A stretch of DNA of 64,000 nucleotides from Pseudobdellovibrionaceae bacterium (GCA_016785955.1 JAEUWH010000123.1:92365-156364), one strand, 5' to 3'. Shown: positions 19,190 to 28,914, counted from the first letter of the stretch. Program-made: numbers and translations. The notes: generated from the sequence alone by a model not told the origin.

Positions 19190-20011
19190 TTGATCGAGTC
19201 GAAATATTTTTACTTGGCTCCGGACAAAAAAAATTATCTTCACTATGAAGTGATTAAAAATATTGTTCCAAAGACGACGTTGTTTATTCACGGTAACTTG
19301 TCGTCAAACCGGTGGTGGCGTCCTCTATTTCAAAGTTCGCAGCTGCCTGTTCGTGGTGAGCTGGCGGGTGATATCATATTGGCCGAGATTCGTGGTTGCG
19401 GGTGCAGCTCTGATGTGGATCCTGACGAAGTGATTACGATTCCTTCGCTGGCAGAAGATTTTATTCGGTTGGTAGACGTTTTAGAATTAAGTGAATTCAA
19501 CATTGTTGGTCACTCGACCGGTGGGAGTATTGCTTTGGTGATGTTGTCACGAATGGCAGAGAAAATAGCGCGGGCGGTTTTGATTGATCCCGTCGGGGTA
19601 CGTGGGCGGGCGTTTGAGCCGCCGATGCTTAAAGCTTTTCAGCGGATGAGGACCGAGTTAAATTTGGTGGCAGAGATTATGAGAACGACGATCAGTGCGC
19701 CTGATATCGACCCCAAGTTTTTCGAAGACGTGGTGGTCCCGGATGCGTTCCGGGCGGTGCAGGTGGTGGGTTTGAAAATAGCCCAAGCGTTCGCCAATTT
19801 TAACGTGGCCGATCAGCTGTCTCATGTTCAAAATCCAGTGTTGGTTCTTCATGGCGATCAAGATCATGTTTTGCCGCTGGCTGATTCGCAAGAGTTGGCG
19901 CGATTGTTGCCCAACGGGCGTTTGGACGTGCTGTCTAATACGGGACATTGCCCAAATTTACAGGATCCTTATGGGCTATGGCTGCGGCTTTCCCAATTTC
20001 TGCAATTCTAA
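19190..20011 (+). CDS. Alpha/beta hydrolase
   Basis: This 273-residue hydrolase starts at TTG 19190 behind aaagga. The oxyanion strand is FIHGNLSSNRWW, the nucleophile elbow is GHSTGGS with S109, the acid is in HGDQDHVLP (D223 or D225), and the catalytic His is H253 in NTGHCPN. It could be an esterase, a thioesterase or a haloalkane-type hydrolase. With neighbouring acyl-CoA ligase, FabH-like and FabG-like genes, hydrolysis of an acyl ester or thioester is reasonable, but the substrate is not shown. The terminator just upstream implies its own promoter inside the short gap. Confidence 0.85.
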   Translation: MIESKYFYLAPDKKNYLHYEVIKNIVPKTTLFIHGNLSSNRWWRPLFQSSQLPVRGELAGDIILAEIRGCGCSSDVDPDEVITIPSLAEDFIRLVDVLELSEFNIVGHSTGGSIALVMLSRMAEKIARAVLIDPVGVRGRAFEPPMLKAFQRMRTELNLVAEIMRTTISAPDIDPKFFEDVVVPDAFRAVQVVGLKIAQAFANFNVADQLSHVQNPVLVLHGDQDHVLPLADSQELARLLPNGRLDVLSNTGHCPNLQDPYGLWLRLSQFLQF

Positions 20012-20017
20012 TCCTTA

Positions 20018-20302
<285 letters not shown>

Positions 20303-20839
20303 ATGTCTGAATCCTCTGATGTCCATAACAGAGGCGGATTTGCTGCCTTCCTCTTCTCGATGGTATTCGTATTTGCATTTTTCGCATACATTGCGCTTAT
20401 TCACCCCGGTGTTGAATTGGGTGAAAATGTGGTTGATCCCAATGCGCCAGCATCTCAAGGTGGTGGTCCCGTTTTCAAAATGGCTGATGTTAAAGAACCT
20501 TGGATTTCAACTCCCGAGATTGTTGCTTATGGAGCCAAAGCCTACAAATCGAATTGCGCTACTTGTCATGGCGATTCGGGAAAAGGTGATGGGCCTGCGG
20601 GTGGTGGTCTGAATCCAAAACCTCGTAATCTTGTCGAGGGTAAATGGACACAAGGGACGGGTACGATGGCTCACTTTAAAGTTGTGGCCGAGGGGATTCC
20701 CAACAGTTCGATGGCTTCTTTCAAGCATATCAAGTTGAATGATCGCTGGGCTATTCTTCATTATATTGATTCTATCACAGAGAATAAATCTAAAGACGAC
20801 CCAGCTAAAGTGGCTGAGTTCGCTAAAACTGCGCAGTAA
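20303..20839 (+). CDS. Membrane-anchored monoheme cytochrome c of the caa3 oxidase operon
   Basis: This 178-residue protein starts at ATG 20303, behind ttggaga. One membrane anchor (about residues 12-34, FAAFLFSMVFVFAFFAYIAL) is followed by a cytochrome c domain with CATCH at 85-89. A methionine-containing segment (GTMAHFKVVAEGIPNSSMASF) supplies the likely sixth heme ligand. It is the first gene of the operon and probably delivers electrons to the CuA site of subunit II from the bc1 complex or a similar donor. The size and anchored form match the extra cytochrome c genes of Bdellovibrio- and Myxococcus-type cox operons. Confidence 0.88.
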   Translation: MSESSDVHNRGGFAAFLFSMVFVFAFFAYIALIHPGVELGENVVDPNAPASQGGGPVFKMADVKEPWISTPEIVAYGAKAYKSNCATCHGDSGKGDGPAGGGLNPKPRNLVEGKWTQGTGTMAHFKVVAEGIPNSSMASFKHIKLNDRWAILHYIDSITENKSKDDPAKVAEFAKTAQ

Positions 20840-20854
20840 TAGTTTAAGGAAATC

Positions 20855-21757
20855 ATGTTAAAGTCAGGACGAGGAAAAAGACGAAGTTGGAACTGCGAGA
20901 ATCAAATGATTTTTGTGTTCCTATTTTTATTTCTTTTTTCGTTCGTGACCTATTCTCGTGAAGGTCAGCCGACCGAGGGTTATACAGGCAAGCCAGCGCC
21001 AGAGGCATCGAATGTCAGGCCTAAAGAACTTGAAGGTGTTGGTATTGATCAAAAGTTAGGCGCTCAGTTGGATATGGACTTGACGTTCAAAAACGAACAG
21101 GGTCAAGACGTGAAGTTGGGTCAGTTTTTTGATGGTAAGCATCCGGTGATTATTTCTTTGGTATATTATTCTTGTCCGGGTTTATGTAATTTTCATCTCA
21201 ATGGTTTAACTGAAGGTTTGAAGGGGCTGGATTGGAATCCGGGTGAAAAATTTCAAGTTTTGGCAATCAGTTTTGACGCTAAAGAAACTTATGATTTAGG
21301 GGCCTCTAAGAAAAAATCGTATATGAAGGTTTACGGTCGGCCGGGGGCGGAAGATGGCTGGCATTTTTTAACAGCGGATCAGAAGACAATTACTCAAATT
21401 ACGGACTCTGTTGGCTTTAAGTTTAAATGGAATGAAGAAGAAAAAGAATGGGCTCACGCTTCGGCGGCGATAGTCACAACACCTAAGGGTATTATTTCTC
21501 GGTACTTGGGTGGTATCATGTTCGATCCTAAAGACGTGAAGTTGGCTTTGAATGAAGCCACGAACGGTAAGATTGGCAATTTTGTAGATAAAATGCTGCT
21601 TTATTGTTTTCACTATGACCCTAAGGAAAATAAATACTCACTCGCGGCCTTTAATTTGGTCAGAATGGGTGGGGTTGCAATTGTAGTTATTTTAATGATT
21701 TGGCTTTTACCCTTCTGGCTTCGTAATCGTAAGCGTGAAGGAACAACGGGGAGATAG
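20855..21757 (+). CDS. SCO1/SenC-family copper chaperone for CuA assembly
   Basis: This 300-residue protein has a thioredoxin-like SCO domain with the copper-binding CPGLC pair (C107, C111) and a later histidine segment (EWAHASAAIV). An N-terminal hydrophobic segment (about 18-34) and a C-terminal membrane helix (about 268-288) anchor it. The family delivers copper to the CuA centre of oxidase subunit II. It lies between the cytochrome c and coxB genes, 2 bases before coxB, as expected for an assembly factor. The region before the first helix is basic; an internal ATG at 20906 is an alternative start. Confidence 0.93.
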   Translation: MLKSGRGKRRSWNCENQMIFVFLFLFLFSFVTYSREGQPTEGYTGKPAPEASNVRPKELEGVGIDQKLGAQLDMDLTFKNEQGQDVKLGQFFDGKHPVIISLVYYSCPGLCNFHLNGLTEGLKGLDWNPGEKFQVLAISFDAKETYDLGASKKKSYMKVYGRPGAEDGWHFLTADQKTITQITDSVGFKFKWNEEEKEWAHASAAIVTTPKGIISRYLGGIMFDPKDVKLALNEATNGKIGNFVDKMLLYCFHYDPKENKYSLAAFNLVRMGGVAIVVILMIWLLPFWLRNRKREGTTGR

Positions 21758-21759
21758 AC

Positions 21760-22719
21760 ATGTTCTGGATCAGTAGTACGGCCCATGCGAAAAAGTTGAT
21801 GCCGACAGCAGCTACCGATATCGCATACCAAGTGGATAATTTGTATAGTTTCTTGCTTATATCCAGCTTTATTGCGTGTGCGATTTTAATTGGTGGGATG
21901 ATTTTTTTCGCTCACAAATACAAAAGAAAATCTGTGCATGCTAAATCGGCGTACATCACACACAATGTGTTTTTAGAATTTTTGTGGTCATTTATTCCGC
22001 TTGTTATTTTCTTGGCGGTGTTCGCATGGGGTTGGTTGATATTCCACGATATGCGCTCAATGCCTAAAGATGCTTTGGAAATTCACGTGCGTGGAAAGCA
22101 GTGGGCTTGGGAAGCGGAATACAAGAGCGGTGTTAAAGCGGCAAATTTGATCAAAGTGCCTATTAATAAAGACGTAAAGTTAATACTAACTTCAACGGAT
22201 GTTCTGCACAGCTTTTACGTACCGAGCTTTCGTATTAAGCAAGATGCGGTTCCGGGGCGTTATACGGCGTTGTGGTTCAATGCGAATAAATTTGGTGAGT
22301 TTCATATTTTTTGTACAGAGTATTGTGGCACTCAGCACTCCGGCATGATCGGTAAACTTCATGTTGTGACCCAGCAGGAGTACGACCAGTGGTTAGAAGA
22401 AGAGTCTAAATTTAATACGCTTCCTCTGGCACAAAAAGGTGAAAAACTGTTTCAACTGAAAGCCTGTTCGGGTTGTCATTCGGTGAAAAACAGTGCGGTT
22501 TTGGCTGGCCCATCACTGTATAAGAAGTTTGGTACTGAAGAAGAATTAAAAGACGGAATGAAAATAGCCGTCGATGAAAGCTACATTCGTGAGTCAATCT
22601 TGACCCCGAATGCTAAGATCGTAAAAGGTTTCAATGCGGGAGTGATGCCGACATTCCAAGGCCAATTAAGTGAAGATGAACTAGCGGCTCTCATCGAATA
22701 TTTGAAAACGACTAAATAG
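21760..22719 (+). CDS. coxB: Cytochrome c oxidase subunit II with fused cytochrome c domain (caa3 type)
   Basis: This is a 319-residue subunit II. Two N-terminal helices anchor the cupredoxin domain. The CuA ligands are visible: H150, C185, E187 (main chain), C189, H193 and M196 (FCTEYCGTQHSGMIG). A C-terminal cytochrome c domain has CSGCH at 236-240 and a distal Met in GVMPTFQGQ. It accepts electrons at CuA, and the fused heme c makes this a caa3-type oxidase. It overlaps neither neighbour; coxA follows 13 bases later with a strong aaggag leader. Confidence 0.97.
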   Translation: MFWISSTAHAKKLMPTAATDIAYQVDNLYSFLLISSFIACAILIGGMIFFAHKYKRKSVHAKSAYITHNVFLEFLWSFIPLVIFLAVFAWGWLIFHDMRSMPKDALEIHVRGKQWAWEAEYKSGVKAANLIKVPINKDVKLILTSTDVLHSFYVPSFRIKQDAVPGRYTALWFNANKFGEFHIFCTEYCGTQHSGMIGKLHVVTQQEYDQWLEEESKFNTLPLAQKGEKLFQLKACSGCHSVKNSAVLAGPSLYKKFGTEEELKDGMKIAVDESYIRESILTPNAKIVKGFNAGVMPTFQGQLSEDELAALIEYLKTTK

Positions 22720-22732
22720 TTAAGGAGATATT

Positions 22733-24325
22733 GTGGCATCTACTACTCACAATCCCGATGTAAATTACTTGAACGAGTTTAAAGGTATAGGATCTTGGTT
22801 TACAAGTCTTGACCACAAGAGAATCGGACTCTTGTACATGGTTTCAATTTTCTTCTTCTTTCTTTTGGGTGGTATTTTCGCGTTGTTAATTCGTTTAGAA
22901 TTATTCAGCCCTGGCGCCCAATTTTTAACTCCAGATCAGTATAACCAAGTGATGACTTACCACGGGGCGATCATGGTTTTCATGGTTATCGTTCCTGGAA
23001 TTCCCGCCATCCTAGGTAATTTCTTTTTGCCTCTGCAAATTGGCGCAAAAGACGTGGCTTTTCCGCGTTTGAACTTGGCCAGTTGGTATGTTTTTATGAC
23101 GGGTGCCTTGATCGCGATGTCGACACTGTTTCTTGGTAAAGTCGATACGGGCTGGACATTTTATACTCCGTACTCGATCAAGACTGGAACAGCGGCAACG
23201 ATCATGGTATTGGCCGCGTTCGTGATGGGTATGTCCTCGATTCTTACGGGACTTAACTTTATCGTTACGACTCATAAACTAAGAGCGCCGGGCATGACAA
23301 TGCATCGAATTCCATTGTTTTGCTGGGCACTTTATTCGACAGCGATCCTTCAGGTTTTGGCGACTCCGGTTTTGGCAATTACATTATTGTTAATTGCCGT
23401 TGAGCGTGCAACGGGCGTTGGAATCTTTGACCCAGCACTGGGTGGCGATCCGGTGTTATTCCAGCATTTCTTTTGGTTCTACTCGCATCCAGCGGTTTAC
23501 ATCATGATTTTACCTGCGATGGGTGTTGTTTCCGAGGTGATCGCGGCGTTCTCGAGAAAAACAATTTTTGGTTACACGGCGATTGCATATTCGTCTTTGG
23601 GTATCGCAGCGGTATCGTTCTTCGTATGGGGTCACCATATGTTCGTGTCGGGGCAGTCAGAAATTGCGGGTGTGGTGTTTTCATTCCTGACAATGCTGGT
23701 TGGGGTGCCAACAGCGATCAAGATGTTCAACTGGCTGGCGACACTGTATAAAGGAAATATTTCGTTTGAGTCGCCGATGTTATTTGCACTTGGATTTTTG
23801 TTCTTGTTTGCCATCGGTGGTGTGACAGGAATTATGCTTGCGGTTCTGGCGACGGATGTTCATTTTCACGACACTTACTTTGTTGTGGCGCACTTTCACT
23901 ATGTGATGGTGGGTGGAACATTGATGGCTGTTATGGGTGGTATTTATTACTGGATTCCGAAAATGTTCGGAAGAATGTACAACGAGTCTTTGGCGCGTTT
24001 GACGTTTATTTTTATCTTTATCGGTTTTAATGTGACGTTCTTCCCTCAATTTGTTTTGGGCGCGATGGGTATGCCTCGTCGTTATTTCGATTATATCCCG
24101 GCGTATGAGTCCTTGAATAAAATTTCAACGATGGGATCTTGGTTGATCGGTATTGGGTTTTTTCTTTCACTTTATGTTATTATCAGCGCTATTCGAAGTG
24201 GAGCGAAAGCATCCGCTAATCCTTGGGGTGCTAAAACATTAGAGTGGCAAACATCTTCACCTCCGCCTCATTTTAATTTTGAGACGGAGCCAGTCGTAAC
24301 TGCGGGGCCTTATGAGTACAAATAG
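22733..24325 (+). CDS. coxA: Cytochrome c oxidase subunit I
   Basis: This is a 530-residue heme-copper oxidase core, started at GTG 22733 behind aaggag. Key residues are present: heme a ligands H77 and H389, CuB ligands H252, H301 and H302, the His-Tyr crosslink partner Y256 (HPAVY), and heme a3 ligand H387 (HFHYVMVGG). These place it in the A-type (mitochondrial-like) group. It reduces O2 to water and pumps protons across the inner membrane. The subunit III gene overlaps its last 14 bases. Confidence 0.98.
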   Translation: MASTTHNPDVNYLNEFKGIGSWFTSLDHKRIGLLYMVSIFFFFLLGGIFALLIRLELFSPGAQFLTPDQYNQVMTYHGAIMVFMVIVPGIPAILGNFFLPLQIGAKDVAFPRLNLASWYVFMTGALIAMSTLFLGKVDTGWTFYTPYSIKTGTAATIMVLAAFVMGMSSILTGLNFIVTTHKLRAPGMTMHRIPLFCWALYSTAILQVLATPVLAITLLLIAVERATGVGIFDPALGGDPVLFQHFFWFYSHPAVYIMILPAMGVVSEVIAAFSRKTIFGYTAIAYSSLGIAAVSFFVWGHHMFVSGQSEIAGVVFSFLTMLVGVPTAIKMFNWLATLYKGNISFESPMLFALGFLFLFAIGGVTGIMLAVLATDVHFHDTYFVVAHFHYVMVGGTLMAVMGGIYYWIPKMFGRMYNESLARLTFIFIFIGFNVTFFPQFVLGAMGMPRRYFDYIPAYESLNKISTMGSWLIGIGFFLSLYVIISAIRSGAKASANPWGAKTLEWQTSSPPPHFNFETEPVVTAGPYEYK

Positions 24326-24971
24326 TCATTCTCACGGGGGCGGTCACGTCGCTCACCATTTTCGCGATGCGGAACACCAGTTTGATAGCGGTAAACAAGG
24401 AATTTGGTTGTTCATGGTTACCGAGATCTTGATGTTCGGTGGTCTTTTCGTTGGGTACGCGATTTTTCACTCGCTTTATCCTAAAATGTTTGCGGAAGGT
24501 GCCAGTCACTTAGATTGGAGAATGGGTTCATTGAACACGTTGGTACTGATTGTGTCCTCATACACGATGGCAATGTCGATTCACCATCTTCAAAAAGGGG
24601 AGTCAAACAAGGCGTTCACTAAACTTTGGATTACCGTCGTTTGCGGTGCCATTTTTATGGTGATTAAGGCGTTTGAATACTCAAGTAAATTTCAACATGG
24701 TCTGTTGCCTGGTCACTTGTTAGACGTTGCAAAGACGCACGCGGAACATGCGAACTTGGGCATGTACTATGGTTTTTATTTCTGTATGACGGGTCTGCAT
24801 GGTTTGCACGTACTGATCGGTATGGGCTTAATCATCTGGTTAGCGATTCGTACGAAACGTGGCGAGTTTGGTCCTGATTATTTCTTGCCGGTTGAGGGCG
24901 TTGGAATTTTTTGGCACATCGTCGATTTGATTTGGATTTTTCTATTTCCGTTACTTTATCTTGTTGGGTAA
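24312..24971 (+). CDS. coxC: Cytochrome c oxidase subunit III
   Basis: This is a 219-residue membrane protein with a histidine-rich N-terminus and five predicted helices. Typical subunit III segments are LFMVTEILMFGGLFVGY, FYFCMTGLHGLHVLIG and the terminal GIFWHIVDLIWIFLFPLLYL. It stabilises subunit I and its proton uptake path. The start codon lies 14 bases inside coxA, so translation is probably coupled. Confidence 0.96.
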   Translation: MSTNSHSHGGGHVAHHFRDAEHQFDSGKQGIWLFMVTEILMFGGLFVGYAIFHSLYPKMFAEGASHLDWRMGSLNTLVLIVSSYTMAMSIHHLQKGESNKAFTKLWITVVCGAIFMVIKAFEYSSKFQHGLLPGHLLDVAKTHAEHANLGMYYGFYFCMTGLHGLHVLIGMGLIIWLAIRTKRGEFGPDYFLPVEGVGIFWHIVDLIWIFLFPLLYLVG

Positions 24972-24988
24972 AAAATTAGGAGTTAAAC

Positions 24989-25339
24989 ATGGGATCACAT
25001 TCAGATAAACATTCCGGCGGTGGACATCACTCGCACCACATTATTCCTCAGGAAATTTACACACGTGTCATGTGGGCATTGATTGTACTGACAGCATTCA
25101 CGGTGGGATTTCACTATTTGTTTCACGTTGTCATGCATGGTTCTGTATTGGCGGCGCCAGTTGCCTTCCTTATTGCGGCAATTAAAGCGGCATTAGTTTT
25201 AATGTTTTTCATGGGTTTAAAATACGATAAGCCTGAAAATCGTTGGATTTTTTCGACGGGATTTATTTTTCTGGCTCTTTTATTTGTCATTTGCATGCTA
25301 GATATTTTCACGCGAATTTCTGAAACAAGCACTCTGTGA
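24989..25339 (+). CDS. Cytochrome c oxidase subunit IV (prokaryotic type)
   Basis: This 116-residue protein has a His-rich N-terminus (GGGHHSHHI) and three helices (about 29-47, 52-72 and 83-103), typical of the small COX4-type subunit of bacterial aa3/caa3 oxidases. It contains the signature IKAALVLMFFMGLKYD. It lies between subunit III and heme O synthase. Its stop codon overlaps the GTG start of ctaB by 4 bases. Confidence 0.92.
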   Translation: MGSHSDKHSGGGHHSHHIIPQEIYTRVMWALIVLTAFTVGFHYLFHVVMHGSVLAAPVAFLIAAIKAALVLMFFMGLKYDKPENRWIFSTGFIFLALLFVICMLDIFTRISETSTL

Positions 25340-26211
25340 AGCTATTTTCTGACCTTACAAAGCTGGGGATTACAATATTTGTAGTCCTTGCTGCTATTTC
25401 TGGTTACGCGACAGGATTTGAATCCGAACAAGTTTTTAATGCTCTTCATTTTATAAAAATGATTGGTGGTGTTTTTTTACTTAGCTCGGGTAGTTTGGCG
25501 TTAAATCAAGTTCAAGAATATAAATTAGATGCGCAAATGCCAAGAACGGCGAAACGTCCCGTGGCTTCGGGGCAGATCACGCCGATGGCGGCGGGTGTTT
25601 TGGCTGGTTTTTTATTATTCGGTGGCTGTTACTTGTTGTACATGGTGGCGCCGGTGTCGATGTTTTTGGGTGTATTAACCGTTGTTTTATACAACGTCGT
25701 TTATACTTATGTTTGGAAACCTAAATGGATTTATGCGGCTGTTCCCGGCGCGATCCCGGGAGCTTTGCCAGTAACTATTGGCTATGCTGCAGTTAATGAA
25801 AATATTTTCTCGACGGAATCTATCTATTTATTTTTGATTTTGTTTTTATGGCAGATGCCACACTTTTGGGCGCTAGCGATTCGCTATAAAGATGATTATC
25901 GCGAGGGTGGAATTCCCACGTTGCCGGTGGCCTTGGGAATGGAGCGCACATTGTACCAGATGGGTATGTATACGTTTGCGTACGTGGGGTGCGCGGTTTT
26001 ATCGCCCGCTTTTTATAAAGCCTCTTGGTTTTATTTGCTTTTAGTTGTTCCAACCTCGGCCAAGCTTTTGTACGAATTTTACAAATTTAATAAAACCCAT
26101 GGCCAGCAAGGTTGGCTAAAGTTTTTCATGTGGATCAATGTCAGTGTTCTGCTTTATTTGATCGTTCCAGCCCTTGATAAATGGAATTTTCTTTTTACCG
26201 ATACTAACTAA
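25336..26211 (+). CDS. ctaB: Protoheme IX farnesyltransferase (heme O synthase)
   Basis: This 291-residue polytopic UbiA-family enzyme starts at GTG 25336, overlapping the previous stop codon. Its two Asp-rich motifs are NQVQEYKLDAQMPRTAKRP (about 57-75) and YKDDYREGGIPTLPV. It converts heme B to heme O with farnesyl diphosphate, the first step to heme A for this oxidase. No ctaA (heme A synthase) gene is present in the window. It is the last gene of the operon and is followed by a hairpin. Confidence 0.95.
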   Translation: MKLFSDLTKLGITIFVVLAAISGYATGFESEQVFNALHFIKMIGGVFLLSSGSLALNQVQEYKLDAQMPRTAKRPVASGQITPMAAGVLAGFLLFGGCYLLYMVAPVSMFLGVLTVVLYNVVYTYVWKPKWIYAAVPGAIPGALPVTIGYAAVNENIFSTESIYLFLILFLWQMPHFWALAIRYKDDYREGGIPTLPVALGMERTLYQMGMYTFAYVGCAVLSPAFYKASWFYLLLVVPTSAKLLYEFYKFNKTHGQQGWLKFFMWINVSVLLYLIVPALDKWNFLFTDTN

Positions 26212-26229
26212 TCATCGGTATAGTTTTTG
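26196..26229 (+). terminator. Probable terminator at the end of the cox operon
   Basis: A 7-bp stem (taccgat 26196-26202 with atcggta 26214-26220) with an 11-base loop is followed by tagttttt. The left arm overlaps the end of ctaB. Confidence 0.6.
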
Positions 26230-26255
26230 TTATAGTCTTTCTCAGTCCATACAGA

Positions 26256-27209
26256 TTATTGGCAGTTTGTAAGCTCAAGCGATGATGATCCTTCGGGCGT
26301 TGTGAACGCGGCTGTTCCGCATACGGTAGAAAAAGTTAAACTGATTGATCCCGACGGTGCGCCTGCGCCAGAAAATGTGGTCGAAATTGTTCCCGAGGTG
26401 GGATAGCAGCAATTTGCATCAGACCAAGTTACGGCCGAGAAGGTGTTCGTAGCAGTATAATTAGCGAGCATATGGTGAACCGTCATTGTGCCTGAAATCG
26501 CGCGATTGGCCGAACTTGAGCCCAGTCCGCTGTTTGTTCCATTCACCTTGGCGCCCGTAATTGTCAGGCTGGGAATCATAAAATATTCATACAAAATCGA
26601 TCCGCGTCGGCCTTTGAAAACTTTGTGGATAGCCGAGTTTGCGGGAGTCATAGCGACCGCGCGATTGTTGGTATTCGATCGAGTCGTGATGATCCCCCCA
26701 GCGGCGAATACCGTGCCGTCATAAGATTTACCGCCGTTGGTGTCAGTGGTGATCGTAGCGCCGCCGGAAAAGTTCAATGTCGAGCCAGTGGTTGTTCGAG
26801 TCACACTGTCCGAAGTGCTGAGGTATCCGTTCGTGCAATCGCCAACATTTGTCCATGTTTCTTTCCAGCCGCCCGTCATAGTGGTCGTTAATCGAGGAGT
26901 GACTAGCGAGCAACCATCCCAATTGATAGTCCCGGTGTTAGACGTGCATTGACGACTGGATAAACGACATCCCGTAGAGGCCTGTTGGGCTTGGTCGTCT
27001 TCCATGATGTCGATTTGCGAAGTGTATTGAGCCGCGATGAAACCCGCGCCACCTTCGGACGCAGCCGCGTGTGCCGAGGCCTCGGAAAGTGCTGCGGTGA
27101 TAATTGTCTCTGAACTGTTTGCTTCTTCGGTAGAGTCTTCTTTTGCCTTGTTGCATGAAAATGTTAGGGTCGCAATGAGTACCGTTAAGATTAAATTTTT
27201 CCACGTCAT
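26256..27209 (-). CDS. Secreted lipoprotein of unknown function
   Basis: This 317-residue protein has a lipoprotein signal peptide ending in the lipobox LTFSC (Cys19). The mature part is rich in Thr, Ser, Gly and Asn and contains at least five cysteines (TGCRLSSRQC, CCYP). This composition is common in surface-exposed or outer-membrane-attached proteins. No family motif is recognised. Base composition is higher in GC than its neighbours. It ends convergent with ctaB. It may be a predator-type surface lipoprotein, but that is only a guess. Confidence 0.75.
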   Translation of the reverse strand: MTWKNLILTVLIATLTFSCNKAKEDSTEEANSSETIITAALSEASAHAAASEGGAGFIAAQYTSQIDIMEDDQAQQASTGCRLSSRQCTSNTGTINWDGCSLVTPRLTTTMTGGWKETWTNVGDCTNGYLSTSDSVTRTTTGSTLNFSGGATITTDTNGGKSYDGTVFAAGGIITTRSNTNNRAVAMTPANSAIHKVFKGRRGSILYEYFMIPSLTITGAKVNGTNSGLGSSSANRAISGTMTVHHMLANYTATNTFSAVTWSDANCCYPTSGTISTTFSGAGAPSGSISLTFSTVCGTAAFTTPEGSSSLELTNCQ

Positions 27210-27466
27210 AAAAACTCCGTCGTCGTCTTGTTCTTTTCTTCTTCTTTGTTCTTTTCTGTTCTTCTTGGAATGCGAAAATTTATTCTAGTCTACGCCTGTC
27301 TTTGAGAGGGGCAAAGCGATTCCGGACCAGACTTTGGTCTGAAAAAGGGTGCAAGAGCAGTAACCTTCATCGCATATCGCATGATAAAGACATTCATCGC
27401 CTGGTAAGGACACCGCCGGATAAAGGTATCAGATGCTGAACAACGGAACAAACCCTCTTAAAATTG

Positions 27467-28132
27467 TTATGTGATTTTGAGTTCGGCAGGAGTGTCAATT
27501 TGACGAAACGGATGAGCGTGTTTAAAAGCCTCTAGTTTTAAACAACGTTCATTAACATTCAAAATATTTTTATAGGGAGTCAGATCGACATTAAATCGTT
27601 CGCTTGTAAAAACCAGTGGAACCAGAAAACAATCAGCAACGGTGACTTGGTCCCCGAAACAATAGTGTCCCATGTTTTTTTGTAGCCATGTTTCGGAGGC
27701 CAATAATCCCTTCTGGTACCAATGGTTAATCCATTCTTCTTTTTGTTTTTGGTCATAGCCGTGAGTTTGTTCTAAATATTTCAAAACTTTTAAGTTCGAA
27801 AGTGGATGCAAGAACGAATTTATATTTTCGCAAAACTGTCGAATTTTGCCGCGCTTTTGTATGTCTTTGGGAAACAAGCTGGGATTTGGGAATTGTTCCT
27901 CGAGATATTCGATGATAGCGACGGATTGACCCAAAGCTAGTCCGTCGTGTTCCAAAGTTGGGACTTCAGACATAGGATTAAGGGCTTGGTAAGCAGAAGA
28001 GAACTGTTCGCCGCCATTGTTTATCAGATGAACGGGTTGATACACATACTCGATATTTTTCAAATTGAGGGCGATGCGAACGCGGTAAGATGTCGAGCTT
28101 CGGAAATAATTGTATAAAATAATTTTCGACAT
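27467..28132 (-). CDS. maiA: Maleylacetoacetate isomerase (zeta-class glutathione transferase)
   Basis: The 221 residues match MaiA. The N-terminal thioredoxin-like domain carries the zeta signature SSTSYRVRIAL (family: SSCSxRVRIAL) and a cis-Pro with the GSH-binding QSVAIIEYLEE. The helical GST domain has DCFLVPLVF. It isomerises maleylacetoacetate to fumarylacetoacetate with glutathione in tyrosine degradation. A fumarylacetoacetase-family gene lies 1.4 kb away on the other strand. The pathway's upstream enzymes (HPD, HmgA) are not in the window. Confidence 0.88.
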   Translation of the reverse strand: MSKIILYNYFRSSTSYRVRIALNLKNIEYVYQPVHLINNGGEQFSSAYQALNPMSEVPTLEHDGLALGQSVAIIEYLEEQFPNPSLFPKDIQKRGKIRQFCENINSFLHPLSNLKVLKYLEQTHGYDQKQKEEWINHWYQKGLLASETWLQKNMGHYCFGDQVTVADCFLVPLVFTSERFNVDLTPYKNILNVNERCLKLEAFKHAHPFRQIDTPAELKIT

Positions 28133-28209
28133 AAATTTGTCCTCCAGTCTGGAGCATAGTTGAGGAAAGCCTTGCCAATCAAGTACAACCTGAGAATACT
28201 TTGTTGAAT

Positions 28210-28914
28210 ATGAAAGTTAAAACAAATCCCGCAAATTTTCTTATGAATTCGATTCTCTATTTTCTGCTTTTCTTGGCTCCGTTCTCGGTGAGCCGTATTT
28301 ATATTTATTTCAATTATTATTTTTCGTCTCATGATTTTCAATGGGCCGATTTTTTTTGGATGCTTGTATTGGGGTTCCGTTTTGATTTGTGCGTGATCGG
28401 ATTTTTGTTGATTCCGATTTATCTGTTGTATTGGGTGGCTTACATTCCAAAGTTGCGCACTTTCGCATATCTCATCGCACAGGCCTACAAGCTGCTAGCG
28501 TTGCTGGTGACGTTCTTGATTTTTCATTTTAATATTCCATTTATCTCGAAGAATACGCCATTTGACTTGCCCTATTGGATGCATTGGCCAGACTACAAAA
28601 GTATGCTGTTTCTAGATTGTACGACCTGTTTTTGGGATTATGACTATATGAGTACCGTATATCCGCTGCAAATCGTCAGTGGCGTGATGTTTCTGATCGT
28701 CGTGTTTGGTTTTTTTTCTGGATGGAATTTTTTTTCCGAAAAGATGAGTTTCAAACGAGAGATTTTAATTTTCAGTGCTCTTGTTTTAATGGCGCGAGGC
28801 AAAGTGGGGCAGCACCATTTACGGTACGAAGATTCTATCTGGCATAAAGATGCTCTGATTAACACGTTGTCGAACAACCCGTTGTGGTTGATGGACAAGA
28901 TCCGCAGGCCCTAG
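28210..28914 (+). CDS. Orphan N-terminal membrane half resembling LTA synthase / MdoB-type proteins
   Basis: This is a polytopic protein of 234 residues with about five helices. FWMLVLGFRFDLCVIGFLL and ALVLMARGKVGQ...INTLSNNPLW resemble the membrane part of LTA-synthase-like phosphoglycerol transferases, where GxRFD and RG...N-xxxNP motifs precede the extracellular sulfatase-fold catalytic domain. Here the chain ends exactly where that domain would start, and no sulfatase domain follows before the next gene at 28994. It may be a truncated gene, or a real membrane-only protein. A TTG at 28201 is an alternative start. The family link is inferred from pattern only. Confidence 0.6.
   Translation: MKVKTNPANFLMNSILYFLLFLAPFSVSRIYIYFNYYFSSHDFQWADFFWMLVLGFRFDLCVIGFLLIPIYLLYWVAYIPKLRTFAYLIAQAYKLLALLVTFLIFHFNIPFISKNTPFDLPYWMHWPDYKSMLFLDCTTCFWDYDYMSTVYPLQIVSGVMFLIVVFGFFSGWNFFSEKMSFKREILIFSALVLMARGKVGQHHLRYEDSIWHKDALINTLSNNPLWLMDKIRRP

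Noticed and set aside
26488..27288. Plus-strand frames opposite the lipoprotein gene at 26256-27209
   Set aside because: They overlap a minus-strand gene with a clear lipobox and have no leader sites.
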